A DNA stretch of 64,000 bases. Source: Mercenaria mercenaria (lineage: Eukaryota > Mollusca > Bivalvia > Venerida > Veneridae). The stretch lies in NCBI RefSeq assembly GCF_021730395.1, contig NC_069379.1:21984501-22048500 (forward strand), read 5' to 3'. The notes beneath the pieces are model-generated. The model was given only the letters and a program-made list of their open reading frames with translations, was not told the origin of the DNA and searched no databases. Positions 33,922 through 44,100 of the stretch are shown piece by piece; within the stretch, counting starts at the first letter, position 1; every line of letters begins with the position of its first letter. Made by a program: the position numbers and the translations under genes.

Positions 33922-34820
33922 TGAAATCGACTGATAGAATCAGCAATACTGTTTAATTTTCCAGATATGTGTTTGCATTTTAAAACAGTGTTATTTTCCA
34001 TCAGAAGGAGCATAAGATGTCTAATTAAATGCATTACTCTACCGTTTTTTGATGTCTTTTTATTTATAATGCTGACTAATGCCTCGTTGTCCGAATGTAA
34101 AATTATTCTTGTATTTTTTACCTTTTTGCCCCATATATGAAATGCTAAAATAATTGGTACAAGTTCTAAATATGTTATATCTTTGAAAATTTCTGATTCC
34201 CATGAATCGGGCCACTTTATGAACGACCACTCGCCCTGAAAATAACACCCACAGCCTAAATGGCTGTTTCCTGATGCGTCTGTGAAGAAATCAATACTAG
34301 TAGCATCAACCCAATCGAAATTAATAAAAGTGCATGACCCGTTGAAGTTTTTGATAAATTGTAACCAAATATTTGCGTCTTCTCTTATTGAATGTGTTAC
34401 TCTGATCCAATGAAACGGTTTACGTGCTTGACACATGACGTCATAAAATCTGCGAAGGAAAGCTCTACCTGCCGGTATTGCCTTACACATAAAGTTCAAG
34501 AGTCCTACTGTGGACTGCAAATTATGGAGGCGAACTTTCTTGGAATTTATTAAAGACAGAAGCTGCTGTTCCGCTTTCTTAATTTTGTCGGAAGGTATCC
34601 GAATTGTATTATTTTCCGCGTCTATTTCTAAACCTAAATAAGTAATTATTTTGATAGGTCCCGTCCATTTATCTTCAGCTAAAGGCACGCTTAAATCTTC
34701 ACAAGTGTTTTGAAAATTTGACATTAAACTTGAACAACTTTCATAAGAATCGTCAGCCATGAAGAAATCGTCTAATAAATGGTCAAAATTGTTAGAACCT
34801 GAATCTTTTGTACGCACCAT
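33828..34820 (-). CDS. Ngaro-like element: RT catalytic box region and RNase H frame
   Basis: 330 codons. HLLDDFF near the start is the RT catalytic-aspartate box. RNase H follows: SIDFFTDASGN, TYLELVPI, LHSDNEAL and HISGKLNSIADSISRF hold the acidic and final catalytic residues. It overlaps the recombinase frame at its end. Confidence 0.85.
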   Translation of the reverse strand: MVRTKDSGSNNFDHLLDDFFMADDSYESCSSLMSNFQNTCEDLSVPLAEDKWTGPIKIITYLGLEIDAENNTIRIPSDKIKKAEQQLLSLINSKKVRLHNLQSTVGLLNFMCKAIPAGRAFLRRFYDVMCQARKPFHWIRVTHSIREDANIWLQFIKNFNGSCTFINFDWVDATSIDFFTDASGNSHLGCGCYFQGEWSFIKWPDSWESEIFKDITYLELVPIILAFHIWGKKVKNTRIILHSDNEALVSIINKKTSKNGRVMHLIRHLMLLLMENNTVLKCKHISGKLNSIADSISRFQWTRLNHLLPLSADREPCQVPESFLQLLRAK

Positions 34821-35452
34821 TGAAGAAAAGTTGCGAATTTTTCAAAAATAAAACATGAACAAGATGCACCCATCGGTAACATTTTTTGAATCCAGTATCC
34901 GTCGTCAGTCCGTATTCCTAGCAGATCGAAGTCGGCTGGCCGTACGGGACATAGGTTGAATGCTGATTTTATATCTGCTTTTGCCATGTATACAGACGAG
35001 CCTATTTTTTGCACCATTTTGACAGCATTATCAAAACAGGAATATTCAACATGGCTATAGTCCTGATGTATAAAATCATTAACACTGATGTCAGGTGGAA
35101 AGGACAGGTTAGTTATTAGGCGCCAGCCTCCTGTTTTCTTCTGGATTAAACCTACCGGATTAATGCGCAGATTTGAGATTGGGGGTGTCGAGAAAGGTCC
35201 TATAATTCTGCCAGCTAATTTTTCAGCATAAAGTTTCTCGTCTAACATTTTCGATTGTTTGCGTGCTGATATAAGATTATTTGAATGTAGAGGAATTCTC
35301 GGCCCGGAATAATTTAAGCTAAAACCATGTTTGAAACCAGCCAACAGAAAATCTGCTTCTTTCTTATTTGGATATGTCGATAATCGCTTTTCTAAAGTTG
35401 TAAGATTAATTGGAGTGATACCGAGGTCCCATAGCCCGTTTGTTTGCACCAT
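34772..35452 (-). CDS. Ngaro-like element: reverse transcriptase, upstream motifs
   Basis: 226 codons. NPVGLIQKKTGGWRLITNLS, then VYMAKADIKSAFNL and LPMGASCSCFIFEKFATF, are RT palm/finger motifs of the DIRS type. Confidence 0.85.
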   Translation of the reverse strand: MVQTNGLWDLGITPINLTTLEKRLSTYPNKKEADFLLAGFKHGFSLNYSGPRIPLHSNNLISARKQSKMLDEKLYAEKLAGRIIGPFSTPPISNLRINPVGLIQKKTGGWRLITNLSFPPDISVNDFIHQDYSHVEYSCFDNAVKMVQKIGSSVYMAKADIKSAFNLCPVRPADFDLLGIRTDDGYWIQKMLPMGASCSCFIFEKFATFLQWCVQKIQVLTILTIY

Positions 35453-36380
35453 GAGGTCCTTGTCCCATAAACGGCCTTGGGGCTGGTGCCCTGAAACGAG
35501 TGTTAAACGACGGTCTCATTATGTTATGCCTGAATCTGATTTGGTGCTGACCATTCCCAAAGGTCTGGTTAGTGTGACAGTTCATGGAAGGATGGTTACC
35601 ATGACACCTTATACAGGAATGCAGATAAGGACAATACCTTTCGTTACAAAAACCTAATCTGTTGTAGGCAAAACATTTCTTCTCTGAGCTAACGGACATG
35701 CTATTTAACTGATTTGCATGTAATGGTTGCATGAAAAGCATCCAAAGTTCAGGGTCAATCGTCTCCCACTTGGTTGACAGAGCTAGCGACTTTTTGAGCC
35801 GGAACTGTTTGTCGTACACCCACCAACCTGTGTATTTACTTGCAGCTAAACGGATGTTATAAAAATATTGGAGCATTTGTAGGGTTTCCCCGGGGTGCTT
35901 TAAGCCGTAAATATACATATATACTAGAAAGGCATCTGACCAGATTTCGATTTTTTCCAAAATTTTAGCAGATTGTTCTTTCTTAGCTAATACTAATTCT
36001 CCGTCTAATAATTGAAATGTTTGTTTTTGAGAGGTCTGATTGTTCTGGCTATGAAGGAGAGTTTGTAAGTCAACATACTGGCCTAACCAGATTTTTTCCT
36101 TGACAGTATTACTGACGTGAGCATCTAATATGCCGTTAGAACAAGTATATAATGGGATATGTTCACCTGATTGTCCCGGGCTGTCCACGTGACCTTCGCT
36201 CCTATTCGGCGGTGCCGGCTGTGTCTGCTGACGTTTCCTATTCGGCGGTGACGGTGGTGTTTGTTGACTCTTTGGCTGGCCAGATTTCGGTGTTGCTTGA
36301 TCCGATGGACCCTTGTTTCCATCCGATGATGATGTATGTGGAGCTCTTTGTGATGTCCGGGCCCGTTTTCGTGGAAGCAT
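35406..36380 (-). CDS. Ngaro-like element: Gag-like frame
   Basis: 324 codons. The N-terminus is basic and proline-rich (PPSPPNRKRQQTQPAPPNR). The middle is tryptophan-rich and helical. The C-terminal part has CFAYNRLGFCNERYCPYLH (C-x8-C-x4-C-x3-H) followed by CIRCHGNHPSMNC, a zinc-binding nucleic-acid module. The position before RT fits a structural protein. Confidence 0.75.
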   Translation of the reverse strand: MLPRKRARTSQRAPHTSSSDGNKGPSDQATPKSGQPKSQQTPPSPPNRKRQQTQPAPPNRSEGHVDSPGQSGEHIPLYTCSNGILDAHVSNTVKEKIWLGQYVDLQTLLHSQNNQTSQKQTFQLLDGELVLAKKEQSAKILEKIEIWSDAFLVYMYIYGLKHPGETLQMLQYFYNIRLAASKYTGWWVYDKQFRLKKSLALSTKWETIDPELWMLFMQPLHANQLNSMSVSSEKKCFAYNRLGFCNERYCPYLHSCIRCHGNHPSMNCHTNQTFGNGQHQIRFRHNIMRPSFNTRFRAPAPRPFMGQGPHGANKRAMGPRYHSN

Positions 36381-36503
36381 GCTCAGTTTGTTTAAGTTAT
36401 GGAAAAAAGCAAAACAAAAAATTAATATTCAGTTTAGAGGAATTCAGATCGTAAAGCTACCATGTTTTCTGTTGATGTTTTTGTTTTTATTATAGTTATT
36501 ATT

Positions 36504-36694
36504 TGAGCCGCGCCAAGAAAAAACCAACACAGTGGCCCCGCGGCCCGCAACGACCCATTCTATTCGCTGACGGTTTCTCTAATTGTTACAGGCTTTGAAA
36601 TTGAACAGCATAGAGCCCGACCAGACCGCCCGGACGCGAAGGCCGGCCCGGACCCGATCCAGCCGCAAAAGAACCCTTCTCACGGCGCGGCTCA
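36504..36694. mobile_element. Short TIR element nested in the Ngaro-like leader
   Basis: The 191-bp G+C-rich stretch begins TGAGCCGCGCC and ends GGCGCGGCTCA, a perfect 11-bp inverted repeat. It contains AAAACCAACACAGTGG and CTGACGGTTTCTCTAATTG blocks that I associate with a very common bivalve small repeat. TGACGTCA follows at 36701. It may be an insertion or part of this element family's leader. Confidence 0.55.
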
Positions 36695-36860
36695 TTTATA
36701 TGACGTCACCTTGATGACGCGTATTCAAATATATACTGTAAAGCAAGACTTAGTTTAAATGAGCTAGATCTAGAGCGTTCAATAAATTTATTTTTCGGAT
36801 AGATACTACAATGAACATCTTCCGAAAGTAACAATAAAATAACAGTCGATCTTGATACAA

Positions 36861-37101
36861 GTTTTAAACATGTACATTTTATTTTCTAAATGTATACTTT
36901 TAAAAATTTAACTGTCTACCTCTCGTTCTTGGAATTTGCAGGAAAAAAGACCGCTCCTGAAGCGTGGGCTGTTTATATATGGGGTAAAATGTAGTGGGCG
37001 GTTCTAAATTTTTGAAACGGATTATTTGATTGGATCTTGGGAACCATGCGGTCGCGTGCAAAATAAATGTTGTTCACGCTATATGTCGTAAACATTTTAT
37101 T
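36861..37101 (-). repeat. Ngaro-like split direct repeat A, outer copy
   Basis: 241 bp, starting GTTTTAAACATGTACATTTT in plus orientation and ending AAACATTTTATT. Host repeat resumes directly with CACCATCAAACGCTGACTC. Confidence 0.92.
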
Positions 37102-37443
37102 CACCATCAAACGCTGACTCTATACAGCAAGAAACATAGCTCCATCCTGCATTTGCAAGAATTATGGCCCCTTTTGGACTTAGAAAATATCAGATTTCTT
37201 GGTTAAGTTTTGCGTTTAGGTCAACTTTTCTCCTTTACGGTCAAAGCTATTGCTTTAAAACTTGGAGCGGTTATTTGCCATTAAAAGCTGACACTGCACA
37301 GCAAGTACAGTAACTCTGCAATTTTTTTGCAAGAATTATGGCTCCTTTATGAGTTAGAAAATCAGTGGTAGGTCAATATTTCTATTATACAACGACAAAA
37401 AAAATCAGATGAGCGTCTGCACCCGCATGGCGGTGCTCTTGTT
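37102..37443. repeat. Dispersed repeat, right part
   Basis: Continuation of the host repeat at 29590-29799: ACGCTGACTCTATACAGCAA, then a second unit from AAAAGCTGACACTGCACAGC, ending GATGAGCGTCTGCACCCGCA then TGGCGGTGCTCTTGTT. That end block is one I associate with a common bivalve repeat. The tandem state allows the pre-insertion site to be inferred. Confidence 0.75.
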
Positions 37444-38000
37444 AACAATTTGTTGTTAAGTTTTCTTTAGTCTATTTCTGTTATTACTAGTATTTAATTT
37501 CATACAGACATAATAACAATATTATTGCTTTTTAAATGCAATCCAAAGCTTTCCTGTACCTTTCTCACATAAGAATGTTATATTATAGAATTGGATGTGC
37601 GGGTTATAAATAATATTTATACCATAACTAATTGTACATGATTTTAGCTCTTTTCATAGTTCTACATACAGTTATGCCACTAAGGATACGTTTGTACATA
37701 AAACGTCTTTCTAATTCATCATTTCATTTATTTACTAAAGACAGACTTTCGAATTATTGTGTTAGAGTTATACTCGATGAATAAATAATTATTATTCCAT
37801 TGTTTCAATAACTCTGTGCTCCCGTATAGTTTTACATCAGATCAATAATTCTTCCGATTTGTAAAAGAACCTTTTTAAAAATTAATTCCATTTGCTTTGA
37901 ACATCGTCTTCTACTACAAATATACCAGATTATAAGAATCTGGATATTACAATAAGCCACATATGTTTAGCTGACGGTTAAATGTATATACGGGTACAGC
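37444..38000 (+). promoter_or_regulatory. Upstream region of MAN2A
   Basis: 557 bp of AT-rich sequence between the dispersed repeat and the start codon. It should hold the 5' UTR and perhaps the promoter unless a non-coding first exon lies further left. No TATA box or CpG island is evident. The Ngaro-like element ends about 0.9 kb upstream of the ATG. Confidence 0.3.
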
Positions 38001-38111
38001 ATGAAGATTAAGAAATATATGTCGACTTTTGGTTTGGCATTTTTCATTGTCGTTTTGATATCAATCTACTTTATGTGTCAAGTGGTCACAACGTCATTAG
38101 ACGGTTTGCTG
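38001..38111 (+). CDS. MAN2A: MAN2A exon 1 (membrane anchor)
   Basis: It begins [20 protein letters not shown], a short basic N-terminus and a hydrophobic anchor, as in other MAN2A proteins. Donor GTAAGT, phase 0. I chose this ATG because no in-frame upstream ATG gives a better anchor and the length matches the family. Confidence 0.88.
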
Positions 38112-41100
38112 GTAAGTAATTTTTCTGTTTTCATCTAAATTTGCTCTCGCATGTTATTCAACATAATCGTCAATTATATATATCTACAGTTTGTATATGT
38201 AAAATATCTTATAATTATTTATGATGGTGTCTGACTTTAATGCATGGTGTTCTATATGTTATGCTACTTACATAATAAATCAGAAGCTATTACAAATTAC
38301 GTAAATCCTATATCAAAGGAAAGGGCTTGGTCGTAGCTTTAAAGTCGTCAGTTACGCGAGGGACTCTCTAGAAGATAGTACATTCTAGTGTCGTATTCAT
38401 GTCTTCCTGTTGGAGCATTTTGATACCAAATGTTTTGTAACATCTTTATTGTTAAGATATTTAGACAAAAAAGTCAGGTGTATATTTAGTGATTAATTCT
38501 ACATAGATCATGATGTCATTTTATAATTAAATATTATTTAAATTGTACAAATATCATAAAAACAACAAAACATGCTTTTCAACTGACAATATTCATTTTG
38601 ATAGATAAAATACCTAGTTAAGCAAAGAAATTAAACCATAAATGCATCATTGTTAATAAATTTGATTGTTTATTTTGTGATAAAATAGTGCGAACGTATT
38701 ATGTCTTCCACACCATTGCGGTGGGAGACATATTGATTTACTCCTGTCCGTGTGTCCGTCTGTCTGTTACAAATCTTGTCTGCACTCTTAGTCGGACATT
38801 TCTCATCCGATCTTCAGCAAGCTTAAACAAAATGTGTTTGCCAAAAAGTCCTTGGCCAAGTTTGATAACTAGCCATTTCGACCCAGGCATTCCGGAATTA
38901 TGGCCCTTGAATTACCAATAGGCCGCTTAGGTGGCAGGGGAGCAGTTTTTTTTTGCTAGTTTTTAAGCAAGTCCACGATTCTCAATTATTTTTCTTTATA
39001 AGTTATCAGTACAAAAAAAGAGCAGTACTTCTGCTTTACATTGTGATATGGCACTAAAGTAAGCTTCAAACTGAAAGCATTAATTTTAATCCATGTGGTC
39101 AATTTTAAAAGGAGTAGACATTACAACCTACTCCTAACCCCTCTTAAATCAAGAAAATTTGAGCATTTTTTCCTTACTTTCAACACATGCCATACACTCG
39201 TTTGTAAACTTTCATACAATTACACCAGGTTTTCATATAAATCAACCCTCAGGTTGCAAAGCCCTGCTAAGCAAAGTGTCTGTCAACCACCAAGTTTCAG
39301 GAGAAAAAGAAGGTCAAAGATACTTACTGTCCATTTTGCTGTAGAAAACACTTGATTGGTTCAAATCTGCCTCCATAAATAATGACTCACAAAATTTATG
39401 GATCTAGGTGTAGCAAAATATTCGCATCTGCTATTTATAGTTTCATGCATGTACACATTGATTTCTTTTAGAATAAACTTTCAATAATGACAAAATTAAT
39501 ATTAATACACTTTGATCAAAGCTACCCTAAATATTTAAAAAATCGATCGGGGACATAATTCGAAACTGCTTCCCTGCCACCTTTACTCCAAAACTTATCA
39601 GATAGGCCGCTTACTCTAAATTTTACTCCAAAAACTGTTAAATGCCATATACTCCAAAACTTACTCCAAAACTATCAAAGGTATATTTTCTGTGAGTAAA
39701 CAGTATATAAAGACAGACTTACTATTCAGCTGATTAGGCAGTTATGGGAGACATGCGCTTTTCTTAAAAGAAGCACTAGTTTTTTAAATGAAGTTGCCTT
39801 GACTACAATTGAAAACAAGAAATATCTTTAAAAATGATGGTCGGCGAATTGTAATAAGGAAAGAAGTTTATGAATTTTTCATCTAACATTCATCTTTCAT
39901 CTAACATTTTTCAAATTGCAAAACTAAACACCGCACTTTAACAATTTAAATGGTTCTCTTTTAATTTTTCGCATAGGTTTCGTAGGGTTGCAATTTTGTT
40001 TCGTTTATCCTTAGACGAACAATTACAGCAGTAGTTTGATGAAGATTCATGAAGCGGTTCATGAGAAGAGGTCATTAAACGTGTTTATATTTTTAGCTAA
40101 ATTGGTCCCTATCCCCATTTGTAACAAAATAGCAGGAGACCTTACGATATTGTTACACATCGAGTTTGATAAAAATCCATTACATTTTAGTCGTTAATGC
40201 GAAGAAAGGCATATCTACTTTTAGTTATAGTGGTCGCTAATAGGGCCCAAGTTCCTATATAAATAAATTTGGAAGAGGACCTAATAATGATGCTCCAGAA
40301 CAAGTATGACCAAGATCCACCAAGCTGTTCATGAGACGCTGTATAAAGGTATTTCTAGTTTTAGCTCTAGCAGCCCCTAAAAGGAGTCAAATGTCCCAGC
40401 TGAACAAAGTTGGCTGCGGGCTTAATAAAGATGCTACAAATCAAGTTTGATTAGAATACATGAGAAAAAAAATCAATTAAAGATTTTTTTTATTTATTAT
40501 TTTTATTTATTTATTTCTAAAATAGGCCAACTGATCCCGCTTTAACAAATAGCATATTCGCTATTCATGAATCCTTGGACAATGACGTCACACCTATAAA
40601 AAAGTGAAGGCCAAGCAAAACATACAATTGTAATTATTTCAATATTTCTGTTTCATAAGCAAAGTTTGACCGTAGTCATATCACATAGATAAACTGTATG
40701 CAGCGTACCTTCATTTTAGTGTAATGAGATTCAGTCATTATATAGCATATATATAATAAAACAGGTTTCAACTGAGTTCAATATTTGCATACCATACTAA
40801 AGAAAAATATTCATATATAATAAATCAGTTAAATAATTTATAACAAATATATCAAAGCAAACAAGTACGCATTTTAATATGCAATCTGAATAAGTCACAA
40901 AAGCAAGAAACCTTTTCATATACAGACGACAATTGTAACAAGGAAAATCTTTTAAAAAGCACTTCTCTACATAAAAGACTCTTATCACACCCTTATTCAT
41001 GAGATACGCAGACCGTATTCAGCTCTTTCTTTAATTTGATATATGTTGGTATTTGAACAGGTTTTTATCATATTTATTAAACTTACTTATCGTTTTGAGA

Positions 41101-44100
41101 TATATCAATATTCTTGCTAAATATACTGAGCCAAAGTTAGCTTTAAAACTGTGAACAGCGTCGTTTAGGATAAACGCTTTCATACTGAAGAATTGGGCAA
41201 AAATCGATTCTTTTATCTTTCCTTGTTTATTGAGATCAACGCTATACCTTGTTGTCTCCCTTCGACCGTCTAGCTAAATATCGATCACTATCGGATATTT
41301 TTTAGCGGGTGTTCAGATCGTTATGGTTCGGCTATCTCCGCTTATCGTATCACGGGAGGTGCCGATCATAAAAAAAAAACAAAACAAGGATTATAGATTA
41401 GAGATCTCCTGTAAGAACGTAGTGAGACGGGTGATTTATTTTACACCAATTTTAAGTACCTGTAAAACAACAACAGCAAATATAGTCATCAACTTGGTTT
41501 AATTCTGTTTTTCAATAATGTAAAATACAGAACGGAAAAAAAGAAGACACTACGTTATTTATTCTTTTATTTTGCATGGTCAAAGAGCTATAAAAAAAAT
41601 GTGTTTATACTTCTTTCGCATAGTATATGAAAATATGATCAACACTATATTATCTTCTTTATATTTTACATTAAAGAAACTGACACAAAAAAACAAATAT
41701 AAATACACAAAATCATGTATATTAGGCGAGCATAACATACATGTACATGAAACTACTATTATCTTAAAAAATAGAAAGCAGGAAAAAAAAATATATATAT
41801 TTTAAAAGTGCTTACAAACTTAACAATTTCATTTTCAGTTATTATAAATAGATGTGAAATGCGTTTTTTATTATTATTATTAATCTTATTTAACTTGTCA
41901 AAATTAATTTTGCTATGTAATGAACATTTGAAAAACAAATTGCCAGACACTGATGAAAAATGAACAGAAAAACAAACTAGCAAACATACTTGACAATGTA
42001 AAAGGTATCTTTTTATGACACCAGAGCCTGTTAATTGGAAATGTGACCTATTTGCCCCCGAGCTAGTCATTGTGTAATAAAGTAAATTGCGAATTATGAC
42101 TTCTCAAGGTTTCTCAAAAGGGACTGACCAACTAATTTAATAAATGTCAGATTTTTAAAATAAAAATTGGAAAACCTAAGAATAAAACAAGCACACCATA
42201 GAAAAAAGTCTTTTAGAAAAGATTTAGGATAAAGTGACACTAATGTAGTTATACTTTAATATCGAACAATTAACCTGTATTCAGAAAAAAATCTGTTAAT
42301 CAAATACAATTAAATACTCAATCACTGTCCCATTATCTTATGTATCTTACAACATTGTACTTAAAAATGAACAAAAAAATAAAAAAAATATTTATTGTGT
42401 ATTTAAGTCTCGTTCATTAAACATGTTACAATTTTCAAAATGCTCTTACGCAGTCACCGAGAAGATTATTGTCTGTGTAATAAAAAGACCTGATCCCCTA
42501 ATAAAAAGGTGTTGATAAGCAATAAACTTGCAAAAAGCTGTTAATTGGTAATAAAAAACTATCGAAAAGCGCTTTAATATGGCTGTTTCAGAGGCTCCGA
42601 AAACAATTTACTCAAATGTTGCATTATATAAATTCTTTATAACATATTTATGGTTTAAACTTAAACTAAGGGGTATAAGTATAATTAAACGAATCTTTAA
42701 AATACGAGACAATGGTTTAGAAAGAAATATATATATAGTTGCAACGTGCATCATGTCTTATTTTTTTATTTATTGACATGATACGTCAGCATCTTTCTCT
42801 GTAACATTTATTTTGCGGAAAGCTTGTAATTCCCAAAAACTATGGCTCGCCTTAATATAACTGAAATTATTCCCGCACTGTTATTATCACTTAATACTAT
42901 GTTGTAACAATCATATTTTCTGTATCATCGGCAGCTAAACTTCTGGCGAGTTCGTGCGTTTCCGCACGCGTCCGGAAATACCACGGACACGGCAGATAAA
43001 GAAATAATACAAAAATCACCAACTTTTAAACGTCTAGGGAAGCAAGAAGGCATTAAAATAATTTCAAACTAAAAACATTTATAAAAAGTTTATTGTCTGT
43101 AGAATACTTCAATAGGATAATAAATATTCTCTACATTTCACTCAGCGCAGCACAATCAACAGAGTGAAAGAAATTGACACTCCCGTCCAATCAGGCAGAG
43201 TGTTGCATAAATCTTCCATTTTGATAAATTATCTAGATCTATAATGCGTTATCAAGTAGTTTGATTTGCAAACTGAAGTCACGTGGCATAGGTAACGAAA
43301 ACGAATTTAGACGGCGTCGCCGAAAAAATCGATTCACAGACTATACACACAAGAGATACTTAGGTTTCAAATGAAATGCAATTAAAAATGTATGAACTGG
43401 TTCAATATTCTTGCAAACCTGTTTTGTTTTCATATCAACGTCAGCTACCGGCATTCACTAAAGGAACTAACCATAACCATTCGGAAACGTCTTTTATATA
43501 AAACAAGAAATAGTCAGTTGTTTCTGCCACACTGGTATAAACAATAAATGTTAAACAATAAATGTAATTTATTGTATCAAAAGCCACAGTGACAAAGAAC
43601 TCCTGTAAGAATCATAAATTTTGTAAAACATTGCGCCGAGATATTTTTAAATGTCATGATTGTCGTCAGATCGAAACGAACCAAATGCTATATGATAATT
43701 ACTATCTAAACATGATTAAATCATAATCCTGCTAAATTTCTAAAATGGACTGGTCCATCATTCAGTTTTGGCAATACCATTTATTATTCAAAGGTGTTTT
43801 CATTGAATATTTACTGACTGAATAGCGAACAGTGCAGACCATGATCAGTCTGCACGAACGTGCATGATTATATTGGTCTGCGCAGTTTGCAAAGGCAGAA
43901 TCACTTGCCGCCAGCAGGCTAAAAGTTATATGTCGTTATTGCCGCTAATGGAGCGATGAGGACTCACTTTGTGCAGTATAATTGATTTTTGCATACCAGA
44001 CAGGGATTTCCGATACCAAATAAAACCTTACATTTATAAAATATTATCATTCATTCCATTTGTTACAGGTAATACAAGAGATGAACAGTTGGCAGAGGTC

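Larger units (their letters stand above)
29800..37101 (-). mobile_element. Ngaro/DIRS-like tyrosine-recombinase retrotransposon, looks nearly whole
   Basis: Minus-strand order: repeat A (37101-36861), Gag-like frame, RT, RNase H, tyrosine recombinase, SGNH hydrolase, repeat B (31422-30887), repeat A again (30888-30648), a 312-bp spacer, repeat B again (30335-29800). This split direct-repeat layout (A, core, B, A, B) with a tyrosine recombinase instead of an integrase defines the PAT/Ngaro group of DIRS elements; an SGNH hydrolase frame is known from Ngaro. I saw no differences between the two 241-bp A copies or the two 536-bp B copies, so the insertion is young. It looks whole or has at most about one break. 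No target duplication is seen, as expected for recombinase insertion. Neighbouring frames overlap slightly, a habit of the family. Confidence 0.9.
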
